Assembly: GCF_002086695.1 (NCBI RefSeq)
Contig: NZ_MVIH01000004.1
Span: 124,001 to 188,000, forward strand
Reading direction: 5' to 3'
Origin: Mycolicibacterium rhodesiae
Lineage (GTDB): Bacteria; Actinomycetota; Actinomycetes; Mycobacteriales; Mycobacteriaceae
DNA length: 64,000 nucleotides
The translations under genes and the position numbers were made by a program. Positions 19,555 to 28,437 of this stretch are shown here, one piece after another. The stretch's first letter is position 1, and each line of letters begins with the position of its first letter. The notes beneath the pieces are model-generated. The model saw only the letters and a list, made by a program, of their open reading frames with translations, made no database searches and was not told where the DNA came from.

Positions 19555-20382
19555 TCATCGCGACCGCTCGTAGAACGCCAGCGCTGCCGCGGTTGCGACG
19601 TTGAGCGAATCGGTGCCCCGCGACATCGGGATCCGAACCCGGACGTCGCTGGCCCGCATCACCGTCTCGGTCAGCCCGGGCCCCTCAGCGCCGACCAGCA
19701 CCGCGACCCTGTCCCCCGCCAGCGCGGCCATCGCCTCGGCCAGGGTCTGTGCCGCGGGGTCGGGTGTCATGGCCAGCAGCCGGAATCCGCGCTCGCGCAA
19801 CCCGCCGAGGTCGGCCGGCCAGTGCTCGGCACGGGCGAACGGCACCAGCAGGGCATGGCCCATCGACACCCGGACCGCACGCCGGTACAGCGGGTCGGCG
19901 CATCCGGAACCGAAGATGACCGCGTCCACCCCGAGGCCGGCGGCGTTGCGGAAGATCGAGCCGAGATTCTCGTGGTCGTTGACACCTTCGAGCACCGCGA
20001 CCGTGCGCGCCCCGTCGAGCACGTCGGCCATCATCAGCTCCGGTGGCCGGCGGGCCGCCGCGAGCACACCGCGGTTGAGGTGGAAACCGACGACCTCGGC
20101 CATCACCTCGGCGGTGGCACGGTAGTACGGCGCCCGCACCCGGGTCAGGTCGTCACCGAGTTCGGCCAGGCGGCGCTCGGTGCCGAGGAACGCGTGCGGG
20201 GTGAAGCGCGAGGCGATCATCCGCTGAGCCACCAGCACGCCCTCGGCGATCACCAATCCCTTGCCGCTGGGCAGGTCCGGTCGCCGGTCGACACTGTTGA
20301 GGTCGCGGAAGTCGTCGACGCGGGGGTCACCCGGATCGGTGATATCGACGACTTCTATCGCGCCAAAAGCCTTGTCGCTCAC
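19555..20382 (-). CDS. SpoU/TrmH-family RNA 2'-O-methyltransferase
   Basis: A 275-residue SPOUT enzyme. The substrate-binding N-domain is at residues 1-110. The knotted catalytic domain carries the three SpoU motifs: [20 protein letters not shown] (motif 1), [14 protein letters not shown] (motif 2) and [24 protein letters not shown] (motif 3). It methylates ribose in rRNA or tRNA with SAM; the target base is not deducible. The GTG start at 20382 overlaps the marR stop by 4 bp, so translation is coupled. It corresponds to Rv0881. Confidence 0.92.
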   Translation of the reverse strand: MSDKAFGAIEVVDITDPGDPRVDDFRDLNSVDRRPDLPSGKGLVIAEGVLVAQRMIASRFTPHAFLGTERRLAELGDDLTRVRAPYYRATAEVMAEVVGFHLNRGVLAAARRPPELMMADVLDGARTVAVLEGVNDHENLGSIFRNAAGLGVDAVIFGSGCADPLYRRAVRVSMGHALLVPFARAEHWPADLGGLRERGFRLLAMTPDPAAQTLAEAMAALAGDRVAVLVGAEGPGLTETVMRASDVRVRIPMSRGTDSLNVATAAALAFYERSR

Positions 20383-20810
20383 GCGTCTTCGTCGACAAGG
20401 ACGGTCATCAGGTCCGCGGCCCGCAGTAGGATGTCGCGCTCGTCGCTGTCCAGGGTGGCCAGCCGATTGCGCAGCCACTCTTGACTGGCCCGCCGCTCAC
20501 TGTCGACCAGCGCCGCACCGGCGTCGGATACCGCCACCAGAACCTGGCGGCCGTCAGAGGGATGGGAGGTGCGCACGACCAGACCGAGGTCGGCCAGTGA
20601 TGCGATCACCCGGGTCATCGACGGCGGCCGGACCCGTTCCCGGATCGCCAGCGCCCCCGGCGTCATCGCCCCGTCCTTGGCCAGGGTCGCCAGCGCGGAC
20701 AGCTGCGACAGCGTGACCGGTGACTCGGGCCTGCGGAAGCGCAGTTGGCGCGCCAGACGCATCACGGCCAGCGACAAATCACTGGCCAATCGCAGGTCAC
20801 CGTCTTTCAC
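20379..20810 (-). CDS. MarR-family regulator (Rv0880-like)
   Basis: A 143-residue winged-helix protein. The recognition region is [39 protein letters not shown], the hallmark MarR helix and wing. GTG at 20810 was chosen because the protein then begins like Rv0880 as I recall it ([15 protein letters not shown]); an upstream ATG at 20894 would add 28 unlikely residues. It leads an operon with a TrmH-type methyltransferase and a DUF2537 protein. Ligand unknown. Confidence 0.88.
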   Translation of the reverse strand: MKDGDLRLASDLSLAVMRLARQLRFRRPESPVTLSQLSALATLAKDGAMTPGALAIRERVRPPSMTRVIASLADLGLVVRTSHPSDGRQVLVAVSDAGAALVDSERRASQEWLRNRLATLDSDERDILLRAADLMTVLVDEDA

Positions 20811-20912
20811 GACGCAAACAGTACGACACGACAACACCTGATCAATGATGAACCGGCCAACTCCGGTAGCTGGACACCTGGCCATCTCACCCATCGGTTA
20901 CCTTGGACGACA

Positions 20913-21203
20913 ATGCCTTCCGATCAGCGCGAACCGAGTCGAGAGCCGGTGGCCGAACCCGAGCCGCCTGCGCTGCCCGCGGCGTTGCTCGATCCGTGGC
21001 CGGTGATCATCGTCGGGGCCACGCTGTGGGCGCTGGTGACGATCGCGGCGTTCACCGTCGCGGCGTGCGAGTCCTGGCGCCCGATTGCGCTCGCCGGACT
21101 GGGCACCGGGGTGGTAGGCACGTCGGTGTTCCTGTGGCAGCGCACCGCAGCACGGCGCGGGGCGCGAGGAGCGCAGACCGGCCTTGAGTCGCGCGAACAG
21201 TAA
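20913..21203 (+). CDS. Small membrane protein, DUF2530 family (Rv0879c-like)
   Basis: A 96-residue protein. An acidic Pro-rich N-terminus is followed by two transmembrane segments (about 30-50 and 56-74), WPVIIVGATLWALVTIAAF then PIALAGLGTGVVGTSVF, and a basic C-terminus. This is the DUF2530 pattern. It is divergent from marR and 23 bp upstream of an SRPBCC gene. Function unknown. Confidence 0.8.
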   Translation: MPSDQREPSREPVAEPEPPALPAALLDPWPVIIVGATLWALVTIAAFTVAACESWRPIALAGLGTGVVGTSVFLWQRTAARRGARGAQTGLESREQ

Positions 21204-21226
21204 CCAGTCACCACGAAGGGAAACCA

Positions 21227-21679
21227 ATGGCAGCGCCGCTGTTGCAAGCAGAAATCGAGATCAACGCCCCGGTCGCCACGGTGTGGACTTTGCTGTCGGA
21301 CCTGGGCAACATGCCCAAGTGGAGCCCACAGTGCCGGCTCATGAAGCCACTTGGCCCAGTGAAACCGGGCACCCGAACCGTCAACCTCAATCGTCGCAAC
21401 AACCTGTTCTGGCCGACGACGTCGACGATCACCGAACTGATTCCGGAGCGGAAGCTGGCGTTCCGGGTCAACGCCAACAACACCGTCTGGAGCTATGAGC
21501 TCTCCCCGACGGCCACCGGCACTCGGGTCGTGGAGACCCGCCACGCCGAGAACGGCGTCAAGGCCGTCTCCACGATGACGGTGAATGCGGTGATGGGCGG
21601 CGTACCCAACTTCGAGAAAGAACTGGTCGAGGGGATGAACCTGTCGCTGGCGCGCATCAAGGCCGCCGCCGAAGGTTAG
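21227..21679 (+). CDS. SRPBCC-domain (polyketide cyclase/dehydrase-like) protein
   Basis: A 150-residue START-like lipid-binding fold: opening strand LLQAEIEINAPVATVWTLLSDLGNMPKWSPQCR, central strands, and a C-terminal long helix NFEKELVEGMNLSLARIKAAAE. Such proteins bind hydrophobic ligands; no catalytic residues stand out. AAGGGAAA precedes ATG. It occupies the place where M. tuberculosis has PPE13 (Rv0878c). It overlaps the convergent DUF3027 gene by 4 bp. Confidence 0.83.
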   Translation: MAAPLLQAEIEINAPVATVWTLLSDLGNMPKWSPQCRLMKPLGPVKPGTRTVNLNRRNNLFWPTTSTITELIPERKLAFRVNANNTVWSYELSPTATGTRVVETRHAENGVKAVSTMTVNAVMGGVPNFEKELVEGMNLSLARIKAAAEG

Positions 21680-22644
21680 GCCTGCTCGCCCGGTTCGGAC
21701 GCTTCGGCACCGTCGGCCGGCTTCGCGCTCTCGGGCACCTCCGGGGCGCTCTCGGGCACCTCCGGGGTTTCGGTTTCCGAAACTTCCGAGGCCTCCACGA
21801 CTTCGGGTGTCTGCGAGACTTCTGAGTCTTCCGGCGCCGCGGGGGCATCGGCGACGGTCGCGACCACCTCGACCACCTCGAGCACACCGTCGTCGTACGG
21901 GTCGTACAACGGCGATCCCGTGCCCGCGGGCTGCGGGGTGTCCGAGTGCGCACCGCAGCCGTACTCGAAGTCGACGACGTGGGAGTCGGCCGCCAGCTCG
22001 TTGCAGCACACCCCGAACATGGCGCCGAGCGCGCCGGCCAGCGGCACCATGAAGCCGCAGTCGCGGCAGACCCGCTTGGTCGCGCGGGCCATCGGTGAAT
22101 CGGGACCATGATCACCGTCGTGCCAGCGCTGGGCGGTCTCGTCGCGACCAAGCGCGCTGAGCACCTGACGACGCCCGAAGCCGACCTCGAAGGCGGTGTC
22201 GTCGATCAGCGGATCCCCGGTGGCGGTGTAGCCGGGGGCCAGCCGCGGGTCATCCTTGCCGGGAGCCAGCAGATCACCGGGGCTCAGGTCACCGGGCTTG
22301 ATGCGCTCGTCCCAGGGCACCCAGGCCGGAGCCAGCAGCGCGGTCGGGCCGGGCACCAGCACGACCTCGCTGACCGTCGCGTGATCGGCGCCCTCATAGG
22401 CCGCGACCACCACCGCCCACTGCCAGCCCTGATAACCGGGCATGTTCGCCAAGAAGCGATGCGTCGCCGCCGTCTCGTCCTCGAAGCTGACACCGAGGTA
22501 CTCGCCCACGGTGTCGCCGCTGTGCTCGACGATGGCCTGCCGTGCCTGCTCCACCGCACCGCTCAGTACGGCGGCAACCGCGTCCGACGGCGCGGCGGCC
22601 TGCGCCGGTGCCGTGGCTTCTTTCGCGTCAAGGGTGCTGTCCAT
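21676..22644 (-). CDS. DUF3027 conserved protein (Rv0877-like)
   Basis: A 322-residue protein. Residues 1-230 are conserved-looking, with LANMPGYQGWQWAVVVAAYEGADHATVSEVVLVPG, and a Cys-rich zinc-ribbon-like segment RVCRDCGFMVPLAGALGAMFGVCCNE. The last 90 residues are acidic low-complexity rich in Glu, Pro, Val and Ser, with a repeated VPESAPEVPESAKP motif. The ATG at 22644 was chosen; ATG at 22674 is possible. It is divergent from an MFS gene. Function unknown. Confidence 0.82.
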   Translation of the reverse strand: MDSTLDAKEATAPAQAAAPSDAVAAVLSGAVEQARQAIVEHSGDTVGEYLGVSFEDETAATHRFLANMPGYQGWQWAVVVAAYEGADHATVSEVVLVPGPTALLAPAWVPWDERIKPGDLSPGDLLAPGKDDPRLAPGYTATGDPLIDDTAFEVGFGRRQVLSALGRDETAQRWHDGDHGPDSPMARATKRVCRDCGFMVPLAGALGAMFGVCCNELAADSHVVDFEYGCGAHSDTPQPAGTGSPLYDPYDDGVLEVVEVVATVADAPAAPEDSEVSQTPEVVEASEVSETETPEVPESAPEVPESAKPADGAEASEPGEQA

Positions 22645-22731
22645 CGTCACCAATCTTGCCTCACGGTCCATGTGTGCAGCCACACCGGTCACGTGCGAGC
22701 CCGGCATGCCGGGATAGGGGACAATCGTGAG

Positions 22732-24405
22732 GTGTCTGAGAGCCGGCGTGACGAACTCCGCGCGAATCCGGCGTTCGGCCCCGACCGCCGCTACTCGTCG
22801 GGCGCATCCGGAGAACACCCGGGCATGGCCAACTATCCCTCCGACGGGGACGGCTACCCGCGGTCGGAGGCCACCCGCCGGTCCAGCCCCACGCCCAGCT
22901 CCAACCGCTACCTGCCGCCGCTGGGCGAGCCTCGCACCGAGAACATCGGGCCGCCGCCCGGACCGCGCAGCGCCGACGAACGGGCGACTCGTGGCCGCGG
23001 CGCCGCGTATCGCAGCCGCGAGATGGGCACGAAGGTGTATTCGATGGTGCACCGCGCGGCCACGGCCGACGGCGCCGACAAGTCCGGCCTGACCGCGCTG
23101 ACCTGGCCGGTGGTCGCCAACTTCGCGGTGGACTCGGCGATGGCCGTCGCACTGGCCAACACGCTGTTCTTCGCCGCCGCCTCCGGCGAGAGCAAGGGTA
23201 AGGTCGCGCTCTACCTGCTGATCACGATCGCGCCGTTCGCCGTGATCGCACCGCTCATCGGGCCTGCGCTGGATCGCGTCCAGCACGGCAGGCGCGCGGC
23301 GCTGGCGATGTCGTTCGTCCTTCGCGCTGCGCTGGCGTTCGTGCTGATCATGGACTACGACGGCGCCACCGGCAGCTATCCGTCGTGGGTGCTCTACCCC
23401 TGCGCGCTCGGAATGATGGTGCTGTCCAAGTCGTTCAGCGTGCTGCGCAGCGCGGTCACCCCCCGGGTCATGCCACCGACGATCGACCTGGTGCGGGTCA
23501 ATTCGCGGCTGACGATGTTCGGTCTGATCGGCGGCACCATCGTCGGCGGCGGTATCGCGGCGGGGGCCGAGTACCTGCTCAGCACCGTGTTCCGGCTGCC
23601 CGGCGCCCTGTTCGTGGTCGTTTTCGTCGCGGTGGCGGGCGCGTCGCTGTCGATGCGGATCCCGCGCTGGGTGGAGGTCACCGAAGGTGAGGTGCCTGCC
23701 ACCTTGACCTATCACGGCGAAAGCGGACCGCAGGGCTGGATCGACGAACCGGCCGCGAAAACCGGCAGACCACGACAACCTTTGGGCCGCAACATCATCA
23801 CCTCGCTGTGGGGCAACTGCACGATCAAGGCGATGGTGGGGTTCCTGTTCCTGTATCCGGCGTTCGTCGCCAAGGCACATCAGGCCAGCGGCTGGGTACA
23901 GCTGGGTATGCTCGGCCTGCTCGGCGCGGCCGCAGGCATCGGCAACTTCGCGGGTAACTTCACCGCGGCCCGCATGCGGCTGGGCAGGCCCGCGATGCTG
24001 GTGGTGCGGTGCACGGTCGCGGTGACCGTCATGGCGCTGGTGGCCGCGGTCACCGGCAACCTGATCGTCGCGGCAGTGGCGACGCTGATCACCTCCGGCG
24101 CGACCGCGATCGGCAAGGCGTCGCTGGACGCCTCGCTGCAGGACGATCTGCCGGAGGAGTCGCGGGCCTCGGCGTTCGGCCGCTCCGAGTCGGTGCTGCA
24201 GCTGGCGTGGGTGATGGGCGGTGCGATCGGAGTGCTGGTGTACACCGAACTGTGGGTCGGCTTCACCGCGATCAGTGCGCTGCTGATCCTCGGCCTGGCA
24301 CAGACCATCGTCAGCTATCGCGGCGATTCACTGATCCCCGGCTTCGGCGGCAACCGGCCGGTGCTGGCCGAACCGGAGGGCGCATCGGCGGTGACTCACC
24401 GGTGA
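22732..24405 (+). CDS. MFS-type membrane protein (Rv0876c-like)
   Basis: A 557-residue protein with a long polar N-terminal tail (about 100 residues, Pro/Arg/Ser-rich) followed by about 12 membrane helices of MFS architecture, including IGPALDRVQHGRRAAL in the motif A position and IGNFAGNFTAARMRLGRPAML at mid-protein. The GTG start at 22732 gives a length close to the M. tuberculosis homologue. The downstream DUF2771 lipoprotein-like gene overlaps its stop by 4 bp, so the two probably work together. Substrate unknown. Confidence 0.87.
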   Translation: MSESRRDELRANPAFGPDRRYSSGASGEHPGMANYPSDGDGYPRSEATRRSSPTPSSNRYLPPLGEPRTENIGPPPGPRSADERATRGRGAAYRSREMGTKVYSMVHRAATADGADKSGLTALTWPVVANFAVDSAMAVALANTLFFAAASGESKGKVALYLLITIAPFAVIAPLIGPALDRVQHGRRAALAMSFVLRAALAFVLIMDYDGATGSYPSWVLYPCALGMMVLSKSFSVLRSAVTPRVMPPTIDLVRVNSRLTMFGLIGGTIVGGGIAAGAEYLLSTVFRLPGALFVVVFVAVAGASLSMRIPRWVEVTEGEVPATLTYHGESGPQGWIDEPAAKTGRPRQPLGRNIITSLWGNCTIKAMVGFLFLYPAFVAKAHQASGWVQLGMLGLLGAAAGIGNFAGNFTAARMRLGRPAMLVVRCTVAVTVMALVAAVTGNLIVAAVATLITSGATAIGKASLDASLQDDLPEESRASAFGRSESVLQLAWVMGGAIGVLVYTELWVGFTAISALLILGLAQTIVSYRGDSLIPGFGGNRPVLAEPEGASAVTHR

Positions 24406-24893
24406 GCCGCCTGACCCGATGGCTTTTGGCGATCGTCGTTGTGTTGGCGTCGGCCGGTGCCGGCGTCGGCGCCTGGGCACTGACCCGCGGCACCGAATCG
24501 GCCTTCCCCGAGATCAGCGCGTATTCGCACGGCCAGGCGGTGCGCGTCGGGCCGTACGTGTACTGCAACGTGGTGAACCTCAACGACTGCCAGAACCCGC
24601 AGACCCAGGGCCAGCTTCCGGTCAGCGAGCGCTACCCGGTCCAGCTCTCCGTTCCCACCGCGATCGGGCGCGCACCGTGGCAGTTGCTGCGCGTGTACGA
24701 AGACGAGCGGAATTCCACGACCACCATCTATCGGCCCAATACCGAACTGGCAGTGACGATTCCGACGGTCGATCCGCAACGCGGCCGGCTCACCGGGGTT
24801 GTCGTGCAGTTACTCACGTTGGTGCAGGATCAGAATGGCGAACTGCGCGACGCCCCGCACGCGGAGTGGTCAGTCCGCCTGGCCTGGCCCTAG
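24402..24893 (+). CDS. Exported DUF2771 protein (Rv0875c-like)
   Basis: A 163-residue protein with an uncleaved signal anchor or signal peptide at residues 6-29 (RWLLAIVVVLASAGAGVGAWAL) and an extracytoplasmic beta-rich domain containing two cysteines in VYCNVVNLNDCQNPQ, likely disulfide-bonded. It starts at GTG overlapping the MFS stop (GTGA), indicating translational coupling. Its 3' end overlaps the convergent hydrolase by 24 bp. Function unknown. Confidence 0.85.
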   Translation: MSRLTRWLLAIVVVLASAGAGVGAWALTRGTESAFPEISAYSHGQAVRVGPYVYCNVVNLNDCQNPQTQGQLPVSERYPVQLSVPTAIGRAPWQLLRVYEDERNSTTTIYRPNTELAVTIPTVDPQRGRLTGVVVQLLTLVQDQNGELRDAPHAEWSVRLAWP

Positions 24894-25775
24894 CGTCGGC
24901 GACGACGGCTGCGAGCACCAGTCCCGAATGGCGGCGGCGAACTGTTCAGGGGCATCGGATTGGACGAAATGACCTGCGCCGTCGGCAATCACGGTCCGAT
25001 GGTTGGGAAAGATCCGCTCCCAGTGCCGTCGATCGCTTTCCCTGAAGGCGATGTCGGCATCACCCCAGATGATGAGCGTGGGGATGCCTGCGATCGCCGG
25101 CTGTCCGGCTTCCACCTCGGCGAGGAACGCGCGGCTGGCAGTGAGCTCGCGGGGGAAGATGGCCGACGCATCGCGCCGTGACGGGCTGTCGAGTGCCTTC
25201 TGATAGTGAGCCATCTCGTCCCGGCTGGGTTTGGCCAGCCGGTGCCCCGCAGGAATCATCAGGTTGACGAACAGATTGAACTGCCGGATCAGTAACCGAC
25301 CGAGCGGTCCGCCCATCACATGGGACATGATCTGCACGTGCGGCGCATCCGTCGGCCACGCCCAGGTGTTGCCCACCACCAGCCGGTCGAACACTTCCGG
25401 GTGTTTCTCGACCACCGACAGCCCGATCGGGCCGCCCCAGTCGTGTACCACCAGCGTCACCTGAGTCAGCTCGAGAGCATCGATGAACGAGCCGACGACC
25501 TCGGCGTGCTCGTTGGGCAGATACCGGTAACCCGGCGCCGCGGTCGACAGTCCGAATCCGGGGTAGTCGATTGCCACGCAACGAAATTCGCTTCGCAGGG
25601 CCGCGATGACGTCGCGGTAGACGAACGACCAGGTCGGGTTGCCGTGCAAGAACAGCAATGTCGGCCCCGAGCCTTCGTCGACGTAGTGAACGGTATGGCC
25701 GGCGATGTCGACGAACCGGCTCACGAATGGAAACAACTCGTCGTCGACCCACCCGGGCCGCTGCGCCACCGCCAT
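24870..25775 (-). CDS. Haloalkane-dehalogenase-like alpha/beta hydrolase
   Basis: A 301-residue alpha/beta hydrolase. The nucleophile is Asp112 followed by Trp113 in VVHDWGGPIGL. Asn46 in HGNPTWSFVYR and Trp113 would be the halide-stabilising pair. The acid is Asp239 or Asp241 in WGDADIAF and the base is His269 in GAGHFVQSD. This Asp-His-Asp plus Asn-Trp set is the one described for HLD-III enzymes, though epoxide hydrolases are relatives. It is divergent from an HxlR-SCP2 regulator across a perfect palindrome. Substrate unknown. Confidence 0.82.
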   Translation of the reverse strand: MAVAQRPGWVDDELFPFVSRFVDIAGHTVHYVDEGSGPTLLFLHGNPTWSFVYRDVIAALRSEFRCVAIDYPGFGLSTAAPGYRYLPNEHAEVVGSFIDALELTQVTLVVHDWGGPIGLSVVEKHPEVFDRLVVGNTWAWPTDAPHVQIMSHVMGGPLGRLLIRQFNLFVNLMIPAGHRLAKPSRDEMAHYQKALDSPSRRDASAIFPRELTASRAFLAEVEAGQPAIAGIPTLIIWGDADIAFRESDRRHWERIFPNHRTVIADGAGHFVQSDAPEQFAAAIRDWCSQPSSPTLGPGQAD

Positions 25776-25795
25776 ATGGATCCCTCCTCAGCGTC

Positions 25796-25812
25796 GCTTG
25801 ATATAATCAAGC
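25796..25812. promoter_or_regulatory. Perfect 17-bp palindrome between dehalogenase-like gene and HxlR regulator
   Basis: GCTTGAT-ATA-ATCAAGC lies 20 bp before the hydrolase start and 27 bp before the regulator start. Size, AT-rich centre and placement fit an HxlR dimer operator controlling both divergent genes. Confidence 0.65.
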
Positions 25813-25839
25813 AGACATTAATTTAGCAACCGGAGCGGG

Positions 25840-26460
25840 ATGAGTCGAGACTACGGCCAGTACTGCGGACTGGCCCGGGCGCTGGATGTGGTCGGCGACC
25901 GGTGGAATTTACTGATCGTCCGGCAGCTTCTCCTCGCCCCCGCCCGCTACCGGGAACTGCGCGACGGGCTGCCGGGCATCGCGACCAACCTGCTGACCGA
26001 CCGGCTCCGCGACTTGGAGAGCGCGGGCGTCGTCGAGCGGCGGCTGGCCGAGGACGGCAACGCGATCACCTACGGCCTCACCGACTGGGGCGCCCAACTT
26101 CGCGAACCCATCGAGGGACTCATCCGCTGGTCCACGCCGCTGATGGTTCGCGGTGCCGAGGGCGACGAGTTCCGCATCGAGTGGCTTCTGGTGGCGCTGC
26201 CCGCACTGTTCACCGGCCGGGCGCCGACCCGATCGGTCACCGTGGGGATCGACGTCGGCGGCGAGGTGCTCCAGGTGCGCGCCGGCCGATCCGGTGTGTC
26301 CGTCAGTCTGCCCGACGGGCGCGCGCTCGACGCCGTCCTGCAGACCGAGGCGTCGATCGTCCTCGGCCTCGCGACCGGGCTGCTGACCCTCGATGATGTT
26401 GCGGCACAAATCCAGATAGACGGCGACCGGACCGCGGTGAAGACCGTCTTCGCGCGTTAA
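25840..26460 (+). CDS. HxlR winged-helix regulator fused to an SCP2-like domain
   Basis: A 206-residue two-domain protein. Residues 5-100 are an HxlR winged helix: CGLARALDVVGDRWNLLIVRQLLLAPARYRELRDGLPGI, then LLTDRLRDLESAGVVERR. Residues 120-205 resemble a sterol-carrier-protein-2 fold (VTVGIDVGGEVLQVRAGRSG and a terminal GDRTAVKTVFAR), so the regulator may sense a lipid or hydrophobic ligand. It is divergent from the dehalogenase-like gene and overlaps the convergent GST by 4 bp. Confidence 0.8.
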   Translation: MSRDYGQYCGLARALDVVGDRWNLLIVRQLLLAPARYRELRDGLPGIATNLLTDRLRDLESAGVVERRLAEDGNAITYGLTDWGAQLREPIEGLIRWSTPLMVRGAEGDEFRIEWLLVALPALFTGRAPTRSVTVGIDVGGEVLQVRAGRSGVSVSLPDGRALDAVLQTEASIVLGLATGLLTLDDVAAQIQIDGDRTAVKTVFAR

Positions 26461-27464
26461 CCCGCGCCGTGCCCGGCAGGCACCCGCTCCCCCTCGGGCG
26501 TCGGCCCCGGCGGCGTTCCGTCACCGAATGGTCTGCCGCCCAACGCTTCCCGTCCGTGCGGAGTCAGCCAGTTCGACAGGTCCGGCCCCTTCGGCACGAC
26601 CCCGGTGGGATTGATGTCCGAGTGCACGATGTAGTAGTGCTGTTTGATCTGGACGAAGTCGGTGGTATCGCCGAATCCGGGTGTCTGGAACAGGTCTCGG
26701 GCGTAGGCCCACAGCACCGGCATCTCCGCCAGCTTGGACCGGTTGCATTTGAAGTGGCCATGGTAGACCGGATCGAAGCGCGCCAGCGTGGTGAACAACC
26801 GCACGTCGGCTTCGGTGATGGTGTCTCCCACCAGATATCGCTGATCGGCCAGCCGTTCGGAGAGCCAGTCCAGCGCGGTGAACAACCGGTCATAGGCGCG
26901 TTCATAAGACTCCTGCGAGCCGGCGAACCCGCAGCGGTACACACCGTTGTTCACCTCGGTGTAGATCCTCTGCGCCACCTCGTCGATCTCGTCCCGCAGC
27001 GGCTCGGGGTACAACTGCGGTGCACCCTCGCGGTGGTAGGCGGCCCACTCGGTGGAAAAGTCCAGCGTGATCTGGGCGAAGTCGTTGGTGACCACCTGGC
27101 CGGTGGACACTTCGACGATCGCCGGGACCGTGATGCCCTTCGGGTAATCCGGGAACCTCGCGAAGTAGGCGTCCTGCAGCCGCGGTATCTTCAGCACCGG
27201 GTCCACGCCACCGGGATCGAGATCGAAGGTCCAGCTGCGTTGGTCGTGCGTCGGCCCGCAGAACCCGATGGACAGCACGTCCTCCAGGCCCAACAGGCGG
27301 CGCACGATGATCGTCCGGTTCGCCCACGGACAGGCGCGCGCGACGATCAGCCGATAGCGGCCTGGCTCGCTCGCATAACCGTCAGCTCCGTCGGCGGTGA
27401 TCCTGGTGGTGATGTAGTTGGTATCGCGATTGAACTCGCCGCCTCCGGCGACATAGGCACCCAC
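26457..27464 (-). CDS. Xi-class GST / S-glutathionyl-hydroquinone-reductase-like protein
   Basis: A 335-residue protein. The thioredoxin-like N-domain has the catalytic Cys45 in ARACPWANRTIIVRRLLGL. The C-terminal helical domain carries the family segment NNGVYRCGFAGSQESYERAYDRLF and LADQRYLVGDTITEADVRLFTTLARFDPVYHGHFKCN. The family reduces thiol adducts of hydroquinones using a Cys thiol and glutathione. Mycobacteria use mycothiol instead, so the natural thiol is uncertain. The last 25 residues are Pro/Gly-rich. Confidence 0.88.
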   Translation of the reverse strand: MGAYVAGGGEFNRDTNYITTRITADGADGYASEPGRYRLIVARACPWANRTIIVRRLLGLEDVLSIGFCGPTHDQRSWTFDLDPGGVDPVLKIPRLQDAYFARFPDYPKGITVPAIVEVSTGQVVTNDFAQITLDFSTEWAAYHREGAPQLYPEPLRDEIDEVAQRIYTEVNNGVYRCGFAGSQESYERAYDRLFTALDWLSERLADQRYLVGDTITEADVRLFTTLARFDPVYHGHFKCNRSKLAEMPVLWAYARDLFQTPGFGDTTDFVQIKQHYYIVHSDINPTGVVPKGPDLSNWLTPHGREALGGRPFGDGTPPGPTPEGERVPAGHGAG

Positions 27465-27482
27465 GAGTCCAGTTGTACCCGC

Positions 27483-27896
27483 TTAGGCGTCAAGTTCCCG
27501 GGCGACGGCCTTGACGACTTCGGACACCCGCCGGGCGACTTTGCGGTCCGGGTAGCGGCCCTTGCGCAGCTCGGGCTGTACGGCGCCTTCGAGCAGCGTG
27601 ATCATGTCCTCGACCATGCCGTGCAGTTCGTCGGGGGTGTGCTTGCGCTCGACCGGGGGCGCGGCCTCCCGGCGCGTGCGGCTCAGGCTGGGGGGCGGGT
27701 CAATCAGCTTGACGCTCAACGCCTGCGGGCCGCGGCGCCCGGATGCCAGCCCGAACTCGACCCGCTGGCCCGCCTTCAGACCTTCGACGCCCTCAGGCAG
27801 TGCCGACGCACGGACGTAGACGTCCTCGCCTTCCTCCTGGGACAGGAAGCCGAATCCCTTCTCGGCGTCGTACCACTTCACCTTGCCGGTCGGCAC
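27483..27896 (-). CDS. cspB: Cold-shock-domain protein CspB with C-terminal extension
   Basis: A 137-residue protein. Residues 1-67 are an OB-fold cold-shock domain with RNP1 KGFGFLSQE and RNP2-like DVYVRASAL. Residues 75-137 are an extra basic helical region ending [22 protein letters not shown], which ordinary CspA lacks. AGGTGAG is centred 7 nt before the GTG at 27896, which decides this start. It corresponds to Rv0871. Likely an RNA-binding chaperone. Confidence 0.92.
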   Translation of the reverse strand: MPTGKVKWYDAEKGFGFLSQEEGEDVYVRASALPEGVEGLKAGQRVEFGLASGRRGPQALSVKLIDPPPSLSRTRREAAPPVERKHTPDELHGMVEDMITLLEGAVQPELRKGRYPDRKVARRVSEVVKAVARELDA

Positions 27897-28044
27897 TGGT
27901 CTCACCTGCTTGTCTGACGGGGTCCATGACAACATGACGAAGCGTCCCGCCGGTGCAGGACGCGTGCCGGTGATCCTACTCGGGAAGACCTACGGCCAGC
28001 ACCTGAGTTTAGTTCGGTAGGCTGGGCAAACCGCTGGAGGAGAC

Positions 28045-28437
28045 ATGCGCCTGATCCTGAACGTCGTCTGGTTGCTGTTCGGCGGGCTCTGGCTTGCCCT
28101 CGGCTATCTGTTGGCCGCGCTGGTCAGTTTCGTTCTGATCATCACCATTCCGTTCGGCTTCGCCGCGCTGCGGATCGCCAACTATGCGCTGTGGCCGTTC
28201 GGGCGGACCATCGTCGACAAGCCGGGCCCGCGGCCTGGTGCGCTGGTCGGCAACGTCATCTGGATCGTGCTGTTCGGCGTGTGGCTCGCGATCGGCCACC
28301 TGGTGAGCGCGGTGGCGATGGCGATCACGATCATCGGGATCCCGCTGGCCCTGGCCAACCTCAAGCTCATCCCGGTCTCCCTGGTGCCGCTGGGCAAGGA
28401 GATCGTGCCCGCCGATCATGCTCGGGTGGCGGCATGA
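28045..28437 (+). CDS. YccF-family inner membrane protein (Rv0870c-like)
   Basis: A 130-residue protein with two copies of the YccF domain: IPFGFAALRIANYALWPFGRTIV and ITIIGIPLALANLKLIPVSLVPLGKEIV, each preceded by a hydrophobic hairpin. GGAGG is 5 nt before ATG. It overlaps moaA2 by 4 bp (ATGA), so it is in the molybdopterin operon by transcription, although no biochemical role is known. Confidence 0.87.
   Translation: MRLILNVVWLLFGGLWLALGYLLAALVSFVLIITIPFGFAALRIANYALWPFGRTIVDKPGPRPGALVGNVIWIVLFGVWLAIGHLVSAVAMAITIIGIPLALANLKLIPVSLVPLGKEIVPADHARVAA

Noticed and set aside
22645-23880. Extension of the DUF3027 frame upstream by about 400 codons
   Set aside because: The extra part is antisense to the MFS gene and has no protein-like features; the ATG at 22644 gives a sensible size.
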